Shown: positions 30,385 to 34,421 of the stretch, piece after piece | How positions within the stretch are numbered: position 1 is the stretch's first letter | How the letters are laid out: each line of letters starts with the position of its first letter | Assembly: GCA_020621905.1 (NCBI GenBank) | Contig: JAHRYZ010000011.1 | Coordinates: 1 to 34,421, forward strand | Direction: 5' to 3' | Length of the DNA: 34,421 nt | Source: Rhizobium sp. | GTDB lineage: Bacteria > Pseudomonadota > Alphaproteobacteria > Rhizobiales > Rhizobiaceae | Notes under the pieces: model-generated | The model's input: the letters and a program-made list of their open reading frames with translations, nothing else | What the model was told of the DNA's origin: nothing | Databases searched by the model: none | Made by a program: the position numbers and the translations under genes

Positions 30385-32700
30385 TCACGCAGTCTGTTCG
30401 GCGCCGCCGGCCTTGCCGATGGGTGCGCCATTATGGGTGACGGCGACCTTGGCCGGGGCCTCGCCCCGGGACGTCGACGTCGAAAGGGCCGAGAACTTCT
30501 CCCGCTTCAGTCGCACCTGGATCATGTGCGGACAGCGGTGGTCGTCGTGGTAGAGTTCCTGGCAGTGCATGCAGTAGATGCACTCGTTGACGTTGATCTG
30601 CCCCTCCGGATGAATCGACTGGACGGGACATTCCTTGGCGCAACGCTGGCAGGGCGAACCGCATTCGGGATAGCGCTTCAGCCATTCGAACATGCGGATG
30701 CGGCCGGGGATGGCGAGTGCGGCGCCGAGCGGGCAGAGATAACGGCAGTAGAAGCGCTCGATGAACAGGCCGGCCGACAGCATGGTGAGCGCGAAGATGA
30801 CGAAGGGCCATTCGCGGGCGAATTTCAGCACGATCGCGGTCTTGAACGGCTCGACCTCCGAGAACATCTCGGCGAGCGCCAGCGAATAGAGCGACAGACC
30901 GAACAGGGCGAGGAAGATGATGTACTTGATCGGCCAAAGGCGTTCGTGCAGGCCCCAGGGCAGGCGGATCTGCGGCACCTTCAGCCATTGCGCGACATTG
31001 TTGGTCAGTTCCTGGAGTGCGCCGAAGGGGCAGAGCCAGCCGCAGAACGGTCCGCGGCCCCAGAACAGCAGTCCCGCAGCGACCGAGGCCCAGAGAATGA
31101 AGATCAGCGGCGCCGACAGGAAGAACTCCCAGTTGAAGCCGGTCATCAGCGAGTTGGCGAAGGTCAGCACGTTGACCACCGACAACTGGGCATTGGCGTA
31201 CCAGCCGAGCCAGACGAGCGTGAACAGGAGATAGCCGCGGCGAACCCAGGCAAACAGCCTTGGACGCTTCACCAGCCAGTCCTGGAAGAAGAAGATACCG
31301 GTCAGCACGAGGAGCGCTGCAATGGTGATGCCGATGTTGATGCGGTTCATGTCCCAGATGCGCATCCAGAGCGGCTGGCCGTCGGCGATCTGCTGGTCCG
31401 TCAGCCTGTCGCCGCCGGGAGCCGGCGCCTGATCGGCACCTGGCGCCGGAACGGCCGTGGCCTGGGGCGCCGCCGGTGCTGGGAGCTTCTCGACGGTCAC
31501 ATATTTGTCGGGCAGGATGTAGGACAGGTTGTAGGGCAGGACCGCCTTGTTGCGCCCCTCGGCGCTGCGCTGCACCAGCATCTGCAATTCGAAGGGCTGG
31601 GTGACGTCGAAGGCGAATTCGGACGGCACCACGAACAGCGCGATTTCGCGCAGGCGCGGCGCGCCGTCGGCGGCAAGGGCGGGAATGCGGGTATGGTCCC
31701 GGTCGCGGAAGCGCACGCCCTGGCCGCTCTGCAGCAGCTCGATCCGGTCGAAGATGCCGCCGCGCACATAGCCCGAGCCCTTGAACGAATAGGCGCCTTC
31801 GCCGGCGACGAGAATGGCCGACTGCCCGGGCTTCAGCTTGTGGACCAGACGGTCGTAGGCGGCGTCGCCGAGCAGGGACCGGCCGATCGTTGGAACGCTG
31901 ACGGGCGCGAGATAGAGGTCGATGAAGCGGTCCTGTGGCGTCTTCGTCTCCGGCTTGTCGGCCGAGATCGTCTGTCCCGCCTGGCGGAAGGCGTCGGAGA
32001 CCTCGCCCACGGTCATGCGCAGGCTGCGCACCGAGCCGTCGCCGAGCAGCGTCTGCCAGTTGGCGGTTTCGGTCTTCGACAGGTCGAGCTTGCGAATTTC
32101 GGTCGCGGCCGCCACGCCGGTCGCCAGGTCCACGCCGAGGCGATTGCTGCGAATGAGCTGGACGGCGGCACGCGATACGCTGTCGCCCATGACCAGCACG
32201 GTGACAGTTGCGCCGCTGACGATGTCGACCTGCGGTGGGCGCTCGGCGCCCGAGGCGACGCGGCCCATGTCCTTGTCGATCAGGGCATTCATGGAGGCGA
32301 CGACCTTTTCCTCCGGAATGCCGATCAGGACGATCGGCTCCTTGTGGTCGACCAGCTTGAAGCCGCGGATCACGCCCTTTGGATCGATGCCGACGACGAT
32401 ATGGATCGGCTTGCCCGAATAGCCGATGGCGCTGGAGAAGTCGGAATTGAGATAGGCATAGCCAAGCAGTTCGTCGCCGCGCATGACCGGCGCGATCGCC
32501 GGATCGCCGCTCAGGTCGCCGAATCGGTCGGCTCCGTCGAAAAGCTCGCCGGGCTCGACCTTTTCCAGATAGGCGCCGAGCTGGCCGGCCGTATGGCCGG
32601 GAGATGCGAAGGCGAAGACCGCCATGATGGCGACCAGCAGGACCGCAAACCGGGTCAGAAGCGAACGGATGCGGTGCTGAAGTGTCGCGCTCTCTATCAT
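30385..32700 (-). CDS. nosR: NosR, membrane-bound flavo-iron-sulfur protein for N2O reduction
   Basis: NosR supplies electrons to NosZ and is needed for nosZ expression. The 771-residue protein has an N-terminal helix, a periplasmic FMN-binding domain with the flavin attachment motif SGATVT (residues 162-167, probable Thr167), and a membrane region of several helices. CGWLCPFGALQE and CRYLCPLGAA carry the cysteine-x3-cysteine-proline motifs. A C-terminal cytoplasmic double [4Fe-4S] ferredoxin domain follows (CGSPCQRCAKECPVQSIHP; CIYCMHCQELYHDDHRCPHM). It is intact. The Thr is the expected substrate of NosX. It is the first gene of the nos operon, and the upstream gap holds an FNR/NnrR-like box. 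Confidence 0.97.
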   Translation of the reverse strand: MIESATLQHRIRSLLTRFAVLLVAIMAVFAFASPGHTAGQLGAYLEKVEPGELFDGADRFGDLSGDPAIAPVMRGDELLGYAYLNSDFSSAIGYSGKPIHIVVGIDPKGVIRGFKLVDHKEPIVLIGIPEEKVVASMNALIDKDMGRVASGAERPPQVDIVSGATVTVLVMGDSVSRAAVQLIRSNRLGVDLATGVAAATEIRKLDLSKTETANWQTLLGDGSVRSLRMTVGEVSDAFRQAGQTISADKPETKTPQDRFIDLYLAPVSVPTIGRSLLGDAAYDRLVHKLKPGQSAILVAGEGAYSFKGSGYVRGGIFDRIELLQSGQGVRFRDRDHTRIPALAADGAPRLREIALFVVPSEFAFDVTQPFELQMLVQRSAEGRNKAVLPYNLSYILPDKYVTVEKLPAPAAPQATAVPAPGADQAPAPGGDRLTDQQIADGQPLWMRIWDMNRINIGITIAALLVLTGIFFFQDWLVKRPRLFAWVRRGYLLFTLVWLGWYANAQLSVVNVLTFANSLMTGFNWEFFLSAPLIFILWASVAAGLLFWGRGPFCGWLCPFGALQELTNNVAQWLKVPQIRLPWGLHERLWPIKYIIFLALFGLSLYSLALAEMFSEVEPFKTAIVLKFAREWPFVIFALTMLSAGLFIERFYCRYLCPLGAALAIPGRIRMFEWLKRYPECGSPCQRCAKECPVQSIHPEGQINVNECIYCMHCQELYHDDHRCPHMIQVRLKREKFSALSTSTSRGEAPAKVAVTHNGAPIGKAGGAEQTA

Positions 32701-32770
32701 CGGCCTCGTCTTTTTATGGGATCTGCTCGTGGCGTAACGCGGTGTTTATGCAGTCTAATGTAAAAACTCT

Positions 32771-32784
32771 TTGATTCAAAACAA
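32771..32784. promoter_or_regulatory. FNR/NnrR/FixK-like box upstream of nosR
   Basis: TTGAT-TCAA-AACAA matches the FNR/NnrR-type consensus TTGAT-N4-ATCAA at nine of ten fixed positions. It is centred 77 bases upstream of the nosR start. Denitrification genes of alphaproteobacteria are often activated by such regulators under low oxygen and NO. The regulator gene is not in the window. Confidence 0.5.
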
Positions 32785-32805
32785 ATATAGAGAAGGTATC
32801 TTTTG

Positions 32806-32818
32806 TGCATGATATGCA
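32806..32818. promoter_or_regulatory. Palindrome TGCAT-GAT-ATGCA between nosR and the ferritin-like gene
   Basis: This is a perfect inverted repeat with five-base arms, 36 bases before the start of the ferritin-like gene. Its arms share the ATGCA core seen in NsrR-type sites, and an NsrR-like gene lies about 1.4 kb away. The match to the longer published consensus is only partial, so assignment to NsrR is a guess. Confidence 0.35.
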
Positions 32819-32853
32819 GGCTGAGCGAGACGAGAGCGAAGCGGGGGAGTGCC

Positions 32854-33690
32854 ATGACGGACATCAGAGATGAGCCATGGGCCGTCGAATCAATGGATGC
32901 GCTGCTGGCGCTCGCCCGGGCGATGGAGCAGGAGGCGATCACCGGCTATGTGGCGCTTGCCGAGCGCATGCGACACGAGGGCCGTCCGGATCTCGCGGCC
33001 GTCTTCGAGGTCCTGACGGCGGAGGAGGAGGGGCATCTCGGCAATGTCGACCGCTGGATCGCGCAGTCGGACGTCGCCATCCCGCCCGCGGTCGCCCTGC
33101 ATGAGCCGATGTTCGACGACGAAGGCACCGCGCTCGTGGCGCCGGAGTTGCTCAATTCCTACCGTGCCTTTTCCATGGCGGTTCGCAACGAGGAACGTGC
33201 CTTCGTCTTGTGGACCTATGTGTCGGCGCATGCGCCGTCCGAGGAGATCCGCCAGGCGGCGGAGCGCATGGCGAGGGAGGAACTGGGCCATGTCGCGACG
33301 CTCAGGCGCGAGCGGCGCCGGGCCTTCCACGATCTGCGCCGCTCCGGCGTGAGGCCGGTGCGCGGCGAGATCGCCGCCCTTGAGCTTCGCCTTTCGGACC
33401 ACCTGGAGGGACGTGCGATCCGGGCGACGGCCAAGGATGCGGGGCGGTTTCGCGATCTGGCTGTGGAGGCGCAGGCGCGCAGTGCAGCCGCTGCCGCACA
33501 CCCCTTCGGACCGACGCCTGTGCTCGACCTCGTGCCGGAGAGCGTGGAGGCGCGGCCGGTGCCGTTGTGTGAACTGTTGCTCGACTGCTATCTCGACCTG
33601 GCCGAGCGCGAAAAGGACGAGGACTCCCGACTGCGGGCCCAGGCTTGTGCAGGCGGGCTGATCGCTTGTCTCCACGCGGTCAGGACCTAG
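32854..33690 (+). CDS. Ferritin-like (rubrerythrin-type) diiron protein with C-terminal extension
   Basis: This soluble protein of 278 residues has a four-helix ferritin-like domain in its first 160 residues. The ligand pattern of rubrerythrins is visible: Glu27 in AMEQEAITGY, Glu58 and His61 in AEEEGH, Glu114 in RNEERAF, and Glu143 and His146 in REELGH. A diiron centre is therefore likely, with roles such as peroxide or NO-linked redox chemistry possible. There is no rubredoxin CxxC domain. The remaining 115 residues are helical in appearance, end in ACAGGLIACLHAVRT, and match nothing I recognise. The start at 32854 follows a GGGGGAG site; an in-frame ATG at 32803 has no good site. It is divergent from nosR and convergent with nsrR. 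Confidence 0.8.
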   Translation: MTDIRDEPWAVESMDALLALARAMEQEAITGYVALAERMRHEGRPDLAAVFEVLTAEEEGHLGNVDRWIAQSDVAIPPAVALHEPMFDDEGTALVAPELLNSYRAFSMAVRNEERAFVLWTYVSAHAPSEEIRQAAERMAREELGHVATLRRERRRAFHDLRRSGVRPVRGEIAALELRLSDHLEGRAIRATAKDAGRFRDLAVEAQARSAAAAAHPFGPTPVLDLVPESVEARPVPLCELLLDCYLDLAEREKDEDSRLRAQACAGGLIACLHAVRT

Positions 33691-33754
33691 GCTGCCACCA
33701 AGAGCGGCCGGACGCAGCGGCTGTCCAGATCCATCTGCGGCGGATGGCGAAGTC

Positions 33755-34183
33755 TCATGCCGCTCTGGAGAAACCGAAATCCTCTGGCGTCAAGGTCAGT
33801 TCGGCCAGCGTATGGCGATCGAGAACGTTCAGGAAGGCGCCAAGCGCCTCGCCGAGCACCCCGCGCAGCCGGCATCCCCTGGTGATGCGGCACTTGTTGC
33901 CCGGTCCCATGCATTCGACGACTGCAAAATCGGATTCCGTGGCCCGAACCAGATCGCCGATGGTGATGGATTCGGCCGGTCGCGCCAAGGAAAGGCCGCC
34001 GGAGCGCCCGCGCGAAGCCTTGAGGAAGCCTTCACGAACCAGCAATTGCGCGACCTTCATCAGGTGGGCACGGGAGATGTCATAGGCTTTTGCGGTTTCT
34101 TCGATGGTGATGCGCCGATCAGCGTGGGTGGCGGCCATCATCATCAGCCGCAGACCATAGTCGGAAAAGCGCGTCAGCTGCAT
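33755..34183 (-). CDS. nsrR: NsrR-type Rrf2-family NO-sensing repressor
   Basis: This 142-residue protein is an Rrf2-family winged-helix regulator. It opens MQLTRFSDYGLRLMMMAATH, very like NsrR, and has the helix-turn-helix ITIEETAKAYDISRAHLMKV and the wing RGRSGGLSLARP. Three cysteines, Cys91, Cys98 and Cys104 (in VVECMGPGNKCRITRGC), fit the iron-sulfur ligands of NsrR, whose cluster is destroyed by NO. RirA and IscR are related alternatives, but the MQLTRFSDYG start and cysteine spacing favour NsrR. Start 34183 follows family length; an in-frame GTG lies at 34210. It is located beside the nos genes, so control of NO-linked genes nearby is plausible. Confidence 0.85.
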   Translation of the reverse strand: MQLTRFSDYGLRLMMMAATHADRRITIEETAKAYDISRAHLMKVAQLLVREGFLKASRGRSGGLSLARPAESITIGDLVRATESDFAVVECMGPGNKCRITRGCRLRGVLGEALGAFLNVLDRHTLAELTLTPEDFGFSRAA

Positions 34184-34239
34184 TGAGAAGTCTGTGCCAT
34201 TCGTCATCACGTCGTCACAGGATTGTGCCGCGCAACAAA

Positions 34240-34269
34240 TATATATTATTCGCTATTCTTTCTTGTCAA
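34240..34269 (-). promoter_or_regulatory. Candidate promoter of nsrR
   Basis: On the minus strand, TTGACA (34269-34264) is a perfect -35 hexamer, followed after 18 bases by TATATA (34245-34240), four of six for the -10. Transcription would start near 34233, 50 bases before the nsrR start codon. The stretch is strongly AT-rich compared with its surroundings. Confidence 0.5.
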
Positions 34270-34421
34270 TTGCTGCGCGAAAAACCGTGTAGGTGCCGGT
34301 GTCTTGCGATCGGTCGATCGGCAACCCGCATTCCCTGCTCAGCGAAGTGCGGCATGTGCGAAAGGTGAACATGTGAGGTCCTTGGCAAGACCTGGTTAAG
34401 GTTTTCTTTCTATTAACGGGA
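34270..34421. other. Non-coding end of the window
   Basis: No gene with family-like sequence was recognised between the nsrR promoter and the window end. The last 60 bases turn AT-rich (GGTTAAGG and TTTTCTTTCTATTAACGG), as is usual for a promoter region of a gene beyond the edge. Confidence 0.3.

Noticed and set aside
30433-32763. 776-codon plus-strand frame opposite nosR
   Set aside because: It is an antisense shadow of NosR, which has all its iron-sulfur and flavin motifs on the minus strand.
33700-33745. Short imperfect hairpin (CCATC to GATGG) between the ferritin-like and nsrR genes as a terminator
   Set aside because: The arms are only about five bases with no T-run. It is too weak to call.

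Overview
The window is GC-rich, densely coded DNA from a Gram-negative alphaproteobacterium, most likely of the Rhizobiales (Rhizobium/Agrobacterium/Ensifer/Shinella type). This rests on the gene complement: a bkd and leucine-catabolism cluster under an Lrp-type regulator, a SmoEFGK polyol ABC operon with SmoS and MtlK, a MexEF-type RND pump, and a clade I nosRZDFYLX operon beside an Rrf2/NsrR gene. The genus is an inference. I saw no phage, insertion sequence, CRISPR array, tRNA or rRNA.

Layout. (1) 1-2789, minus strand: a Lrp/AsnC regulator, isovaleryl-CoA dehydrogenase and the start of the methylcrotonyl-CoA carboxylase carboxyltransferase subunit, which runs off the left edge. Divergent from these, 3250-6747, are the branched-chain 2-oxoacid dehydrogenase genes E1-alpha, E1-beta and E2. 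Together they turn branched-chain keto acids into acyl-CoAs and carry the leucine branch onward. A possible 62-codon gene with a perfect Shine-Dalgarno sequence lies in the divergent gap. (2) 6832-13518: a LysR regulator facing away from an alpha/beta hydrolase and a two-gene RND efflux system (adaptor and pump, no outer-membrane channel), closed by a textbook terminator at 13537-13566. (3) 13703-23664: a polyol operon in the order SorC-type regulator, binding protein, two permeases, ATPase, sorbitol dehydrogenase, mannitol 2-dehydrogenase, HAD phosphatase and FGGY sugar kinase. (4) 23757-32700, minus strand: nosX, nosL, nosY, nosF, nosD, nosZ and nosR read back to front, the complete nitrous oxide reductase operon, with an FNR/NnrR-like box upstream of nosR. 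(5) 32854-34183: a two-domain ferritin-like diiron protein and a convergent NsrR-type NO sensor.

The main oddity is technical or evolutionary. About ten genes are broken by one- or two-base indels, some in tight clusters (6350-6545, 7205-7330, 11805-11945, 20750-20870, 25220-25390). The protein sequence on both sides stays family-like and runs on in another frame. Most are consistent with loss of a single G or C in a short run, so I read them as sequencing or assembly errors rather than true pseudogenes, and I annotate full spans across them. No clearly new system was found. The items most worth following are the ferritin-like gene between nosR and nsrR, the paired operator-like palindromes, the intercistronic hairpins and the small gene upstream of bkdA1.
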